A DNA stretch of 64,000 nt from Macrosoma leucophasiata (GCA_036365455.1 JAWQUS010000017.1:10230001-10294000), one strand, 5' to 3'. Positions 19,560 through 31,660 are shown, counted from the first letter of the stretch. Made by a program: numbers and translations. The notes: generated by a model not told the origin, from the letters alone.

Positions 19560-21002
19560 AAAGTTAAAGTACCTAATTCTCAACTTGTTTTAGCTCTGTA
19601 TTTTTGCTGGCGTGGTTTTATATTTTGACACAAAAGATGCACTTATTACTTAGAACGAAACAAAAAATATATTTCATTGTTTTTTATGGTTTTGATTTGG
19701 AAGGGTATAGATCTTTCCTCAAGTACTCTCTTACAATTCTATTTAGCTTATTTTCACTTTTTAAGTTGTTGCCGTATTTGTCATCATATTAATGATCGAT
19801 CTCCTTCCATTTTCTGCCTACCAGATACCATTCTCCATATGTAATAACCAAATATGATTCCTCATCATCATCATCATCCGTGCTTTAATGTTTTATTGTG
19901 ATTCAATTTAAGAATTTTTCATTTGAGGAATGTTTTACATGTTTAAACAACGGCGCATGAATGATCGAGACAAAGCATTAGTATTTTTTTGGGTCACCAC
20001 AATAGATCATGGTACGCCCAGAGTCCAAACCGATAGTTATTTTATATTACCAATCTCATGATTTTGGTATACCACCGCAATAAATTACTAAGGAGGAAAT
20101 GAGCTCGGCACACCGGGAAGAGGGAAAAAATGCTAATAAAATTGTTCCTCGTCCGTTAATCTTAACCCTCGCCCTTCACATTCCCAGTTTTGTTCAGATT
20201 TCAGATGTCTAGGAATCAGGAAATTAATATTATTAGAGGAACGACCTGTACATATTCCAGGGCCTAATTAAATTTACAGAAGCTCACGACGGCATTTTAA
20301 TTTGCCAGTGGCTTTTTGCTTTACCTACCTTTTTTATTCCCTTCCTTCAGATATTGAGAGTGAATTGGTATCAGCGGTGAAAAGTAATTAGTTCCTGGAG
20401 ATTTTCTGTAAAAATATACTCGTATTCCGTATTTTGATAAGTTGAAAAGAAGAAAATAATTTTACGTGACCTGCGAAACACTTCCATAATTAGAACGAAG
20501 TAAATAGGAACTTTGAAATTTAAAAATAAAGGTTGATATTTACAAAATGTTTGTTTAACCGAGTTTTTATATAATTATTATACATTAATAATTACATAAA
20601 AACATACATTATTAATTTTTTATACATTAATAATAACCAACTAACCAGGGTTTCAGAAGGCATGAGCCTATTATTTTTAGTAGGTATAGGTACAGTTTAC
20701 TGCTCAACTACCTGTAGCCTGTAGACTTGTTTGTTTTGCTGTTTATGAGTTTATGACTTCATAATTTCGTACAAAATGACAAGATGTCATAAAACATAGC
20801 AAGAGTTAAAATCAATCACATTCACCAGTTACTGGTGAACCATTTTATAAGCATCTGGCCCTTTTAAAAAAATTGCCTTAAAGTCACAAACAAAAATATT
20901 TCTATTCTTCTATTTCTGAAACAGAACAACGAAGATCGAAATACCGCCAAAAATCAACTAACTCTTATCGCTTACATTGAAGAAATAACGCACACAATTT
21001 TA
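19560..21002. other. Unassigned stretch
   Basis: AT-rich and apparently unique, with a (cat)n run near 19862-19878. No gene or repeat family is recognised. Confidence 0.4.
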
Positions 21003-21461
21003 TTCAAAACAACATTTCCGTTAGTGTATAAATCATTACGTATCGAAAATACATCAATAAGTTCCAAACAGAAAATTGAATCTCGAACAACGAATTTATT
21101 ATTAGCACAGCTGGAGCCGAAGTAACCAGCGCCGAGCTAAGAACGACAATATAAAACCAAACACTGCCATAAGACTTAATCTCATTTGCAAAGCTAAACT
21201 AACTTTTTTCAAGTGAGCTTAGCTATCCTACGTTCATTTCAAGCCATGACTTTGAATTTTCAGTTTAATTAAATGGAAACAAGAGAATGGTGGGGCCATC
21301 TCGTCACTCAGCTCAGTTTTTGTACGGTGCTTTGACTGTCGCGTGGAGTAGTTTTAGAGTTCCGTTACTAGATTTATTTATAGCTGACTTTTTCGCTTTA
21401 CCCGATTCCGTTATGCACAGAAATTATGTTTAAATGGGTTTCGATGTCTTGTAAGTTTTGT
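21003..21461 (+). repeat. Left arm of a 5.5-kb inverted-repeat structure
   Basis: Reverse complement of 26053-26527 over about 460 bp, with few differences in the core (for example the tttcaagccatgactttgaa and aattaaatggaaacaagaga stretches). The similarity fades at cttgtaagttttg on the inner side and at acaacattt on the outer side. No ORF. It could be the long terminal inverted repeat of a DNA element or two inverted copies of one dispersed repeat. Confidence 0.8.
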
Positions 21462-21780
21462 TATAGTTTTTTTATTCGTTGCTTAAGGTAAGTAAAGTAT
21501 TTAATTAATACGGTAAGATAAGGATTAAAACTCTGTTGGTCTAAATAGCTTTCCAATAACCGCATTGTAAGTTACCAATTTTTTCGAAAATGAAATGGGT
21601 ATAGTAAGCAATAATTAACAAATAGATATATGCTATCACAGACTTTGGTGTAGATCTACCAAAGAGATAATATTCCACCATACATTGTTTTGTTATATCT
21701 CAAAAGTTTTAAGCAAGGTCTACGATGAAAGCTCCCAACGGGCTTGTTATTTTCTTACGCCTATAACATTTATCGTTATA

Positions 21781-22440
21781 CTAGCGACCCGCCCCGGCTT
21801 CGCACGGGTATAAAATATATTATTATAGCCTATGTTACTCACTGAAAAAATGATTAAAATCGATCTTATAGGCACGCTGCCGCCGGCCGGCCGGCCGGTA
21901 CCGCCGCAAACGCTACGTCCTGCAATTTTTAAATCTGTAATATCTTCGAATATAGGTATTCATTTAAATCATATACTATAAAGGGGCATATAGATCTATA
22001 TTAAATCAACAATGTATTTAAGGTAATTAATTGGATAAGGATTAATGCTGTATTGGTTAAAATCGCTTCGAAAATTAGTCCTCATTTGTCGTAAAAAGTA
22101 AATGACAAAAAAAAATATTGTGAGATATAAGAGATAGACATATACCATCGCGGAGTTTCAATGTGTACAATACTTAGTACATTATTTTGAAAAATATCCT
22201 AGGATTCAGTCTGCGTTTGCAATGTAAGCGGAAAAAATTAAATTATTTACGACATCACATTACAAATCTCAAAAATTACAGTATTTATTCACTATTTAAT
22301 GGATGTTATTGTACATATAAACCTTCCTCTTCAATCACTCTATCTATTAAAAAAAATCGCCTCAAAATCCGTGACGTAGTTTTAAAGATTTAAGCATACA
22401 TCTATAGGGACAGAAAAAGCGACTTTGTTTCATACTATGT
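21781..22440 (+). mobile_element. Repeat E copy
   Basis: Starts actagcgacccgccccggct. It contains a gccggccggccggccggtac GC island, a ctatattaaatcaacaatgt block and a tail with aaaatccgtgacgtagtttt. A partial copy lies at 6698-6890 and a related element at 39660-39860. Noncoding. Confidence 0.6.
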
Positions 22441-23195
22441 AGTGATTTCAATCAATTCACACAAAACAGTGACAAATTATATATACAAACATTCTTCGCG
22501 CATCACTCTATCTATCGTGGAAATGATATTACTAAAACTATTATAGATAAGAGTCCATTCGTTTGACTAATCCTATATTTAAATCACCCACATCACAAGA
22601 TACCCCACAAACCCATACTAAGCCACACTCGGTCGCATTGTAAAGTATTTACCGCACAAGCCAGTTGATTCGTATTTGTGAGCCCAGTCTGGAGTCTCCC
22701 GTACTTAATTATCACCACTTGACACCTGCTGTCGTACCCACTACCTGTTAGCTAATTGACAGTGGGAAGGCACGACAACCATGGGGGACGGGATTTGCTG
22801 TTGAATTCTCTTATTTGATGCCCGATTTGGTTTTCACGTTACATTTGAGCGGGATTCAATTTTAACGTGGACTGTTTTTTTCGTTTCGGGATATATGTAT
22901 GCAAAGGCTTAGTTTCTTATGGACATGTAGATTTATTTTAAAAAGTAGATAAGTTAAGTTGGGTACATTGTAGTATTGTTTATTTATTCTAAAATTTTAT
23001 TCCGCTTCAATATTCATAATTATTGTATTTAAAGTTTCCTGCTTTCAAATGTTTATAGTTAAATTACTTTGTGGATTTTCGGTCTTATTGCTGTAGCTTA
23101 TGTTTTCAGTCAGATTAAACTATAATAGACCTGGGTACCAAAGATTTGATCCTGTTTCCAAATTGCATCTTAGATCGATTTTTTAATATTCTTTC
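22441..23195. other. Unassigned stretch
   Basis: AT-rich. Nothing recognised apart from a short block near 22490 resembling part of repeat E. Confidence 0.4.
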
Positions 23196-23378
23196 CAATT
23201 CCTACTAATATTATAAATGCGAAAGTACCTTTGTCTGTCTGTTACCTTTTCACATCCAAACGACTGAACCGATTTAAATGAAATTTGATACAGAGATAGA
23301 GTTGACTTTGAGAAAGAACATAGCCTACTTTTTAAGCAACATAGACGCGGGCGAAGCCGCTGGCAACAGCTTGTAGAG
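23196..23378 (+). mobile_element. Short retroelement J, intact copy
   Basis: cctactaatattataaatgc, tgtctgtctgttaccttttc, actgaaccgatttaaatgaa, gagttgactttgagaaagaa and cgggcgaagccgctggcaac. This is the uninterrupted version of the element split by the LINE at 48189-51562. Confidence 0.75.
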
Positions 23379-23463
23379 TATAGAGAATTAGTATCTATGA
23401 CCTATCTTTGTTATACTGTTATTGCACCTTCATATCTTTGCAAATCTCATAAAAAACTGTGTA

Positions 23464-23841
23464 ATAAATATAATAATGGCAACCCATCATACGTCCCACA
23501 GCTGGACACGAGTCTCTCCCCTTTATGGGGGGAGGCCTGGAGCTTACTCCACCACGCTGCTCCAATGCGGGTTGGTGGGGATACGGTTTAATGGCCAACC
23601 CGCCGTCGGATGTTTTTAAACCACCCATGAAGCTCCGACAAGGTTTAAACGACTGCTGTCTATCGAAAGCAACCGGGACCGACGGCCTAACATGTCCCCC
23701 GAAGCACGGAAACGCGCTTTTTAATCTGCCACTAGCGGTCACCCATCACACACCCGACCGCGCCCGTATCGCTTAACCGAGTAGATTAAGCGATCTACTC
23801 ATACGGGCGCGGATCTACATCAGCCGCGGGTCCATGCGCGC
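23464..23841 (-). mobile_element. Family B, long copy
   Basis: The longest B copy in the window. Its sense strand is minus: 5' end gcgcgcatggacccgcggct, then an internal inverted stretch with tacgggcgcgg, the common body, and a 3' ATT-rich tail at 23464-23480. An imperfect aaaactg-type repeat flanks it. Confidence 0.8.
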
Positions 23842-24080
23842 TTCAAAACTGATTGACTGATTAGAAACTAAGGAATTAATATTCGCTTAGGTATATCATA
23901 ATTAAAACAAACAATTTTGAATCTTGAATGTTACTACTTCATAGTAGGTGCAACAAAATAGTATTCCGTAAATCATTGTCCTTTCTACAAATCAATTTAC
24001 TACACTTTCACATAGTAACAAGACATGAGTACCAAACAGATGACCTGGGAACGTCTCATATTAATATGTATCTGTCAAAT

Positions 24081-24397
24081 CATTAACTGCCTCGGTAGTC
24101 TAGTGGTAGCAGGCCACTACTACTACGCTGAGGTCCTGGGTTCGATTTCCGGGTAGGGGGTTATCAGAGATAATGGTGTAAAGTTCTTTATCTCTGGTAC
24201 TATTGGGATTTTTCCATTTTCTGGTAATTTCCCAGTACCTCGAAGTTTGATAATGTGCCCGGAAATGTCAACAGGCTCGCCACCTGTTACATGGGCCAAA
24301 AACGTAACCGGTGAATAGTGGATGTTTGCATGTATGCTTGAATGTATGCATTTACCTCTGCCTACCCCTTCGGGGATCACAGGCGTGAAGTTACGTT
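24081..24397 (+). mobile_element. SINE G, complete copy with target duplication
   Basis: tRNA-like head actgcctcggtagtctagtg, box-B-like gggttcgatttccgg, body, and end ggcgtgaagttacgtt. GTCAAAT occurs on both sides (24074-24080 and 24398-24404), a short target-site duplication. Confidence 0.85.
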
Positions 24398-24807
24398 GTC
24401 AAATAATCTTAAAAACGAAATCAGCCGTAAATATTTTTTGTTGCACTGTAAAGTATAATAATATTCAGTGAATATGTAGTAGCACGCAAACTATAGAGGG
24501 TCAGAAGGAGCTAGAGCAGGTTTACGATTTCCGTACTTTCTTTAATTTTATAGCCACTCAACTGCAAGTTCATTAGAAAAAGCACTTTGAACTGGGGAAG
24601 ATTGATTTATTAAACTTGTTTGTTTTATAGATCACGTTTCAATGCTTCAATGTATGTGCTAATAAAAGACAAAAGAGATTACTACACACATTTTTATTGG
24701 AGTCAAGTGGTTTATAACTTTGAGAGATGAGTTAATTAAGTTTTCATGCTTTCAAACGCCAGAAATAAACAAATCAATCTCTTTTTTATAGGTGACAAAA
24801 TAATCAA

Positions 24808-25289
24808 ATAATTTTATACGGAAGCGAGAGCTGGGTATGCAGGAAAGAGCATGAAAGTAAGTTGAACGCGGTCGAGATGAGATCGTTGCGCAAGATCTGC
24901 GGTGTATCACTCACCGATCGCGTTCGTAATGAAGATGTAAGAAAGAGACTTTGTGTGAATGATAGTATCGGTGTAAAAATGAAAAAAGGCATGCTCCGAT
25001 GGTTCGGGCATATAGAAAGAATGTCGAATGAGCGAATGACTAAACAGATATACAATGCGAATGTGGATGGTTGCAGAGGCCCAGGAAGACCAAGGCTGAC
25101 CTACCATGACCAAATAGGTCGAGTTCTGTCTGATGGTGGGGTCAAAAGTCTTAGGAATCGGCGTGCATGTATGAAGAGAATGATGAAGGTAGACGAGGCA
25201 CGAGAGGTTTGTCAGAACCGGGATGTCTGGCGCTCTACACTCTCTGCCTACCCCGTTAGGGACCTGGCGTGAAGATACATACATACATA
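24808..25289 (+). pseudogene. 5'-truncated RTE-type LINE, ORF2 C-terminus
   Basis: From 24811 a frame reads through LYGSESWVCRKEH, EMRSLRKICGVSL, MLRWFGHIERM and CRGPGRPRLTYHD to the stop at 25270-25272. This is the domain C-terminal to reverse transcriptase typical of RTE-like insect elements (GSE-W, RSLR-CG, RWFGH and GRP motifs). The 3' tail is (ATAC)n. A perfect 12-bp target duplication CAAAATAATCAA flanks the copy (24796-24807 and 25290-25301). Endonuclease and reverse transcriptase are absent, so it cannot act by itself. No internal stop in the retained part suggests a fairly recent insertion. Confidence 0.88.
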
Positions 25290-25474
25290 CAAAATAATCA
25301 ACTTATCTTTTCTTACGTCATGAAATAACAAACAATCATACAATTTAGATTGATGGTAAGTAATACTGTAGCCTATAAACATCTACATGAAACCAAGGGT
25401 TTTTTTTAGTGTAGATGTGTTGTCTTTTCTGAGGTGTAATCCCTCTGTGTCGAAAATTACACCGACGTTTACAT

Positions 25475-25870
25475 TGATAGCAAGTTATGCTTTAGCCTAT
25501 GAACATCTACCTACATAAAACCAAAAATTTCATTGTACGCGTTGCGGTTGCTATCGATACATAGCAGTCGTTAAACCTTTTCGGAGGCCATATGGGCGGT
25601 TTGAAATCATCCGACAGCGGGTTGGCCACTAACTCACCCACCTCCACCAATCTGCATTGGAGCAGCGTGGTGGAGTAAGCTCCAGGCCTCCCCCCAAAAA
25701 GGGGAGAGACTCGTGCCCAGCAGTGGGACGTTTAATGGGTTACCATTATTATTATTTATTATTATGCGTTGCCACTACTAAGGTTTAAGGTTTCAGTTCT
25801 CTATGCCGGAAATTACAGAGACTTACCTACATCACCACCTGAGCTCCGTCACTGGAGCTCTATCACCAGT
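25475..25870 (-). mobile_element. Family A copy split by a family B insertion
   Basis: 25475-25538 holds the 3' part and 25773-25870 the 5' part (ending gagctccgtcactggagctc and accagtgaaa) of a diverged A element. The B copy at 25546-25765 sits between them. A further decayed A fragment lies at 25333-25470. Confidence 0.7.
25546..25765 (+). mobile_element. Family B copy nested in family A
   Basis: 5'-truncated at ggttgctatcgata, 3' tail attattattatttattattat. GCGTTGC is duplicated at 25539-25545 and 25766-25772. The A consensus reads gcgttaccactcctgagg, so GCGTTGC is the target. Confidence 0.88.
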
Positions 25871-26052
25871 GAAATCTATAGAAAATTATAGTTAGAAATT
25901 AAGTAGGTATAGATAGAACAAACGGTATGAACAGACTTACAATAATAAGTATAATTCCGACGAATTGTGAATCTCCTCCTTTTTTGAAGTCGGTAAATGG
26001 AACCGACTTCATTTGCTAAAATAAACACCTAACAAATAAATCACACCGTACA

Positions 26053-26527
26053 AACTTACAAAATTCGACACCCATTGTCACATATTCTTACCGTACAAAT
26101 AATTCCGGGTCATAATAAAATCGGGCAAAGCGGAAAACTCAGCAATAAATCTAATAACGAAACTACGAGTATAACTACTACACGCGACAGTCGAAGCACC
26201 GTACAAAAACAAAACTGAGTGACGAGATAGCCCCACCATTCTCTTGTTTCCATTTAATTAAACTGAAAATTCAAAGTCATGGCTTGAAATGAACGTAGGA
26301 TGGCTAAGCTCACTTGAAAAAAGTTAGTTTAGCTTTGCAAATGAGATTAAGTCCTATGGCAGTATTTGGTTTTATATTGTCGTTTTTAGCTCGGCGCTGG
26401 TTACTTCGGCTCCAGCTGTGCTAATAATAAATTCGTTGTTCGAGATTCTATTTTCTGTTGGGAACATATTGATGTATTGTCGATGCATAATGTTTTTGTG
26501 CACTAACGAAAATGTTGTATTAAATTG
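26053..26527 (-). repeat. Right arm of the 5.5-kb inverted-repeat structure
   Basis: Reverse complement of 21003-21461. Just inside it, at about 25985-26020, a tgaagtcggt...accgacttca stem-loop resembles the end of repeat M (35436-35612). Confidence 0.8.
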
Positions 26528-26914
26528 TAGTACATAGTCTAGAGTATTTACTTAGCATAAATGTGAATTGTATGCTTGTTTGCAAGTTCAATGAAATAAA
26601 AAAGTTGCATCTGATTATCTATAGATACTCATTGCCTGCAGCAATGATTTACCATCAACGTTAACTCGATTGTGGCTGAGCTTATTTATTTTTAATTGGG
26701 GAAATGCAACAAATAGATGCACTGAAATAGCAAGTCGCTATTTTTGTTCAGTAAAGCGACTGATAAATTTAATAGATATTCGTCGGCTACAATAATAAAT
26801 TAGCATCAACATTAACTCAATTGTGGATCTTAATTATGACACCGAAAGAAATAGATAGGTATACTGAATATATGCGCAGGTCGTATTTTGTATCACCATG
26901 TTTATAAATAATAA

Positions 26915-27116
26915 TAAAATACGCTTACACTCACAGCCCCACAGTAGATATTTGTAATATACCTGTGCCGTTGTACACATACAATACATACACAAACACC
27001 CAGACTCGAAACAAATATCCGTAGGCCAATACAAATATTTGTCCCGGTGAGGGGATCGAACCCACGACCCTTCAAATCAAACGGTCATCTTACACCGCTG
27101 GACTAACCGGGTCGTC
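26915..27116 (-). mobile_element. SINE K, copy 1
   Basis: On the minus strand the head gacccggttagtccagcggt with box-B-like gggttcgatcccc forms a tRNA-like module (27041-27113). The body follows, with gtttgtgtatgtattgtatg and ggggctgtgagtgtaagcgt. A tRNA-derived SINE. The open frames reading CGSGC/YVLYVYNGT-type peptides are incidental. Confidence 0.85.
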
Positions 27117-27689
27117 ATATAGATTCGTCGTTATAGATTCATGAATCAGAAATTTTACACAAGTTATGAATGAGAATATCAATAATACCTACCTTGTTTT
27201 TTTACAATGTGAACTGCATGCTTATTTGCTATCATAACTATAGTAACATAAAAAAGCAGTATTATTAACTCGTGTTTACTTTACGCTCATAGCCTGCTAA
27301 ATGTGTGTATCTGATGTATTTTTTTAGAGCACGTCATCTCCACCGTATTGTAAAGATTTGTAGGTATTACATTGCCCATTTTTCATCCCTTTACTTCCAC
27401 CCCTTTCTTTGCGTAATCATTTCATTTCTCTGTCATGTTTGTGGACTTTAGATAAGCCTGAGCTAATAAGAGGGGAGATAAATAAGATATTTTTTGTTCT
27501 ATTTTAATATTAGAAAAGTATGAAAATTGAAAGAAAAGTATTCATACTTGATATTTCACAAGATGGCACGAATTTAATGATACATTATTTAAAAACCTGT
27601 TAACCCTATAGATTATGTCGACAAAATAATGTTTATGTTTGAGAGCTTATTGTACTATTTATTTTTCGCAATAACACATGCGAGTGAAC

Positions 27690-27785
27690 TTTAGAACTTC
27701 GGTAGCTTAGTGGTAAAGCGACTGGACTGAGGTCGCAGGTTCAATTCCTGCCCGAAGTCAATTTTTTCTATCCGTTTTTTCTTTA
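27690..27785 (+). mobile_element. tRNA-like unit T2, copy a
   Basis: acttcggtagcttagtggta, then ctgaggtcgcaggttcaatt and cctgcccgaagt. The acceptor (acttcgg/ccgaagt) and T arm (gcagg/cctgc) pair, but the anticodon arm is largely missing. Flanks cgcaataacacatgcgagtg and attttttctatcc resemble those of T1, so T1 and T2 are related elements rather than tRNA genes. Confidence 0.6.
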
Positions 27786-27850
27786 ATTTCTAAGTTGAGT
27801 GCTTATGTTTGATTTTAGTAAAAAAACTGACAAAAGATATAAAAAAAAAA

Positions 27851-28052
27851 AAAATACGCTTACACTCACAGCCCCACAGTAGGTATAAACCTGTGTCGTG
27901 GGTTCCGTTGTACACATACAACACATACACAAACACCCAGACCCGAAACAAATATCTGTAGGCCATACAAATATTTGTCCCGGTGCGGGGATCGAACCCG
28001 CGACCCTTCGAATCAAACGATGGTTTCACACCGCTGCACTAACCGGGTCGTG
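27851..28052 (-). mobile_element. SINE K, copy 2
   Basis: Closely similar to copy 1, with tRNA-like head at 27977-28050 (minus) and an A run at its 3' end (27841-27854 on +). Confidence 0.85.
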
Positions 28053-28264
28053 AAATGATATGATTTTTAATTCTTATTTTTATTTTGCGCAGCAACACGT
28101 GCGAGTAAATTTAAAAAAGAAATAAAAAATGGGAAAAAATGAGTTTGTGCGGAGATCGAACCTGCGACCACAGGAAAACTGCAAACTACAAACTGTATTA
28201 ACTGCAAAGTGAATCATATCGGTTGCATGATTTTAATTAGTTATCAAAGAGAATTTCGACGTAC

Positions 28265-28365
28265 AGATGTGAGGCTTCGCTAGCTTAGTGGTAAAGTAGC
28301 TGAACCTGTAACTTGAGATTGCAGGTATGTTCCCTGTCGAAGTCAAATCTTTCTTTCCGTTATTT
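28265..28365 (+). mobile_element. tRNA-like unit T2, copy b (decayed)
   Basis: ggcttcgctagcttagtggt, ttgcaggtatgttccctgtc and gaagtcaaatctttctttcc keep the order of T2. A third, reversed fragment (gatcgaacctgcgaccacag) precedes it at about 28150. Confidence 0.5.
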
Positions 28366-28943
28366 ATTTAATTGCTAAGAGTTGTGATGTTAACCTTACT
28401 TTTAAAGTATTTCGATTAATACGATTATTCTAAAGTAAAAATGATAGAACTCTAAGATAAAATCAATAATGCGATATGAAAATATTATAAAAGTTCTATC
28501 ATTGTGATGAAGAAATATAATAATAGCGTATGACAACCATCAAAATCTCAAAATAAAAATCTCAAAAAATCTGAACTATTCTATCAGTAATCTAAACAAA
28601 AAACGAGTAAAAATAAAAAAAACCTGATGGTAAAGTTTTTACAGCAATATATTAGTGAAGAATGAAGTATTAAACAATTTGGATGAAAATTTGCAATATG
28701 GGAACCGATACAAAATTAAATATCGGGAAAGGGTTACGTCGTCGCGTTGTCCACAAAATGTAACGAGATTTTAATACCAAAATAAGCCATTTGGGACAGA
28801 AAGCAGTTTGTTTGTGATATAACCATTAAACAAATTATTTCCCGATATTTTAAATTTTCTGTGACAGCTATCGGTATACATAATTATTTATCTATCTATT
28901 TATGTGATTCAACATCTGATATTAAATATTATCTGTATTAATA
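28366..28943. other. Unassigned stretch
   Basis: AT-rich; nothing recognised. Confidence 0.4.
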
Positions 28944-29117
28944 ACTAGCTGTTGCCCGCGGCTTCGCCCGCGTTGAAATTTTTCTTGAATATTCTTTGCT
29001 ATAAACCTCACGTAGCCCGAGACCTTTCCAACGAATGCAAAACCGTGGAAATCGGTCTGTGCGTTCTGGAGTTATTACGTCAGGAAGGAAAACCCGACTT
29101 ATTTTTATATTATAGAT
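28944..29117 (-). mobile_element. J-type retroelement tail
   Basis: actagctgttgcccgcggct, tcgcccgcgttgaaat, aaccgtggaaatcggtctgt. It reads outward from the tail into the body. The microsatellite-like ttaataact before it fits the 3' tail on the minus strand. Confidence 0.6.
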
Positions 29118-30511
29118 GGTTTGTTGTTTAGTTAGACACTAAACGTAAACTAGTTTCAAAACGATTGGCTTACAGAAGCGCCATAATTATCAACGTTTGA
29201 CAGCAGTTAACAATATCTTAAAGCCGAAAAAAATCCTGTACCAAAGGTATATCAAAAATGATATACCTATGGGCTCGGTTATTGTTTACCACATTAAATG
29301 AGTAAACTTATTAAAGCCATTTACTTTGGATAACTTAAATAAAACTGACGGAATTGGCCATACCTCATTTGATTAGCATTGTAAAAATAAATATGATCTC
29401 TACTCTTTCAAAAGCTGGACTTTAAATTCTAATGCGTCGTTCTGGTCCTGTTTATTTCTTGTGCCTGTAACTAAGACCTCACCATCTACTCGGAACACGA
29501 TTTAGGACCGTCCTGCGTCTACTTCCCCGAACTATTCTTGCCCACCACTATCGTATCGTAAGTCGTCGTATCAAATTGAAATCACAAGTAACAAATACCT
29601 TTATTAAAACTTATACGCTTAGTAAATATTAAAAATAAGATTATAAACACGTAGAAATCAGAACGAAACTTGTCTCAAGTGTGGTGGTAAAGCAATCAAC
29701 TTCGAGGAAGTTCACCCACCGGCCGGTCGCGAACTCCAAAGGAACGCAACTTCTTGCAAACTTCCAACTCGTACTTGATTTTTATACGCCGATAAAGAAA
29801 TGAACATGCATCACGAGGTTCTTTTACTAATAAGCAAAGTTAATAAAGAAGAAGGGCTGAACAATTATTTGTTTCAGCAAAAAATCATTGTTTATTTATT
29901 TTTTAACACTCTTTCTTTTACGTTAACTTGTTCTCATAAAATTAAATTTACTATATGAGCTCCTAAGGAATTAGGAAAAAATGTAGATGGAATCTATGTG
30001 AATATCATGTGCTGTATGTAATAACAAGAGAAAATGTTTTTCTCGTGAAAAAAACAATGGTTTTTTTCACTAAATTGCACTCTTATGAAGCCAAGGTCAT
30101 CAGTACTGAGAAACTAACTACCCAATTGGTTTCTCAGTACTGATCATGGTACAAAAAGCTTTAAATCAAGGCTTTATCCTTGATGGTAAATTAAATGACC
30201 ACTCTCTTAACATTTTAAAAATACGATTTAATTAACCATACATAACGACTAATCTAAAACGCTCAAATTATAATAACTTATATTGTATAATATAAGGGGG
30301 CGATCTCTGTCTGCAATAACCTTGACGCAGTCAAAGAAAGGTTATCGCCGAACAAAGCCCATTACGAATCAGATCAAAATTTTGAAAAAGGCTATCTATC
30401 GGACTCATATCCCCACGCAACCCTACAAACACAATATCCCTTAGCGTCACATAAAGAAAACTTAAAATATTTCCAGATTCTTACTACCTTAATCGTTCTC
30501 ATTCGCGTTCC
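29118..30511. other. Apparently unique stretch with a perfect hairpin
   Basis: No repeat family is recognised. GC-richer islands occur at about 29440-29570, 29690-29780 and 30300-30440. Short open frames there (up to about 45 codons on either strand) are not convincing. A perfect 16-bp stem with 14-nt loop lies at 30099-30144 (atcagtactgagaaac / gtttctcagtactgat). Confidence 0.45.
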
Positions 30512-30843
30512 TAAAACACGAATATTTCTGCTAAGTACAGGTCCGCCAAGATTTGTATTTAAATATCAGTTTTATAAAGAAACCAGGTGCAAACAATAAA
30601 TTCATTTCATGTCACAGGTATTGAAAAGTTAGCTAAAAATTGCATAGTGTCGTATCGTAGGTTAGCTGACGGTTTCACAATAAGGAAGAATGTAACATAA
30701 ACAAAGCCCGAAGGCAAACAATTTGAGCCTCTCTTAATAGAATTCTGACGCGATGCCACCTTTCTTCAGTGTAAAGATACTTTACGTCGGTTATAATACG
30801 GCTCGTGAGTTATAAGTGTCTTGAATCCAGACAATATTAGGGG
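30512..30843 (+). repeat. Direct duplication, left copy (unoccupied)
   Basis: Aligns with 31729-32404 minus the B insertion: accaggtgcaaacaata, tatcgtaggttagctgacgg, tctcttaatagaattctgac and gcgatgccacctttcttcag. The empty target taaagatacttta is at 30772-30784. Confidence 0.88.
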
Positions 30844-31199
30844 AACGTAAGAGAAAACATTTCGAGCAAAGTTTTTCCGCTTATCTAGAACATCTTCAAT
30901 TAGGTGGGTTATCCATTAGCTGAATTCATGTTTTATTAATTGTGTTCCGTATACTCATCTATAGAAGTTTTTTGTGGAAGTTGTGTCGAGAAAAAGTGAT
31001 GAAATATTACCAAATTTACCTCGGGAACTTCAATATCTGCTGGGCAAAATTTTGCATTGCTATATGGATTATAATTATAAAAATCTATATTTGAAATTTG
31101 GGTATATACCTACTTGTTTTCTACACAAATAAATTAAATTGAGGAGCCTGTTTGTAACTTTATAAATGCATATGTTGTTACAGGTTTGCATAGGTTTGA

Positions 31200-31412
31200 C
31201 GACCCGGTTAGTCCAGCGGTGTGAGATGACCGTTTGATTCGAAGGGTCTCGGGTTCGATCCCCGCACCGGGACAAATATTCTTGTATGGCCTACAGACAT
31301 TTGTTTCGGGTCTGGGTGTATGTGTGTGTGTTGTATGTGAACAACGGCACCCACGACACAGGTTATACCTACTGTGGGGCTGTGAGTGTAAGCGCATTTA
31401 ATTTTTATTTAT
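31200..31412 (+). mobile_element. SINE K, copy 3
   Basis: tRNA-like head gacccggttagtccagcggt to ccccgcaccgggac, then body and the agtgtaagcgcatttaa end. It lies between the two copies of the direct duplication. Confidence 0.85.
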
Positions 31413-31660
31413 TTTTATATGTACGAGTATGTTTACACGGTACATTACCAAAACAACATTTTTTACATTTTTGTCTGTTTGTCTGTTTGGCGGGGCTGAT
31501 CTTGGGAACGGCGGGACCGATTTTGACGGGATTTTCAGATAGCTAATGTAATAAGGAGTAACTTAGGCTACTTTTGTACTAGCTGCGCCCACGACTTCGT
31601 CCAGGTAGATACTGAACAATCATATATTCTCACACGGGCGAAGTCGCGGGCGCATCTAGT
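31413..31660 (-). mobile_element. Repeat H, copy 2 (short)
   Basis: The reverse complement of the H layout: tatgtttacacggtacatta, gtctgtctggcggggctgat, gggaccgattttgacgggat, then the 83-bp hairpin head at 31578-31660. The tandem subunits are mostly missing. Confidence 0.75.

Noticed and set aside
24123..24380. 85-codon minus frame with FLAHVTGGEPVDISGH-type peptide, recurring at 16945 and 52358
   Set aside because: It is the antisense of SINE G and recurs with every copy. It is explained by the conserved SINE body, not by a protein.
31201..31273. A genuine tRNA gene at the head of SINE K
   Set aside because: The acceptor has a mismatch and the module is followed in three copies by the same 130-bp body, which defines a SINE.
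31286..31546. Frames reading HLFRVWVYVCVLYVNNGT-type peptides
   Set aside because: They lie in the body of SINE K and continue into repeat H; a shared noncoding sequence explains them.
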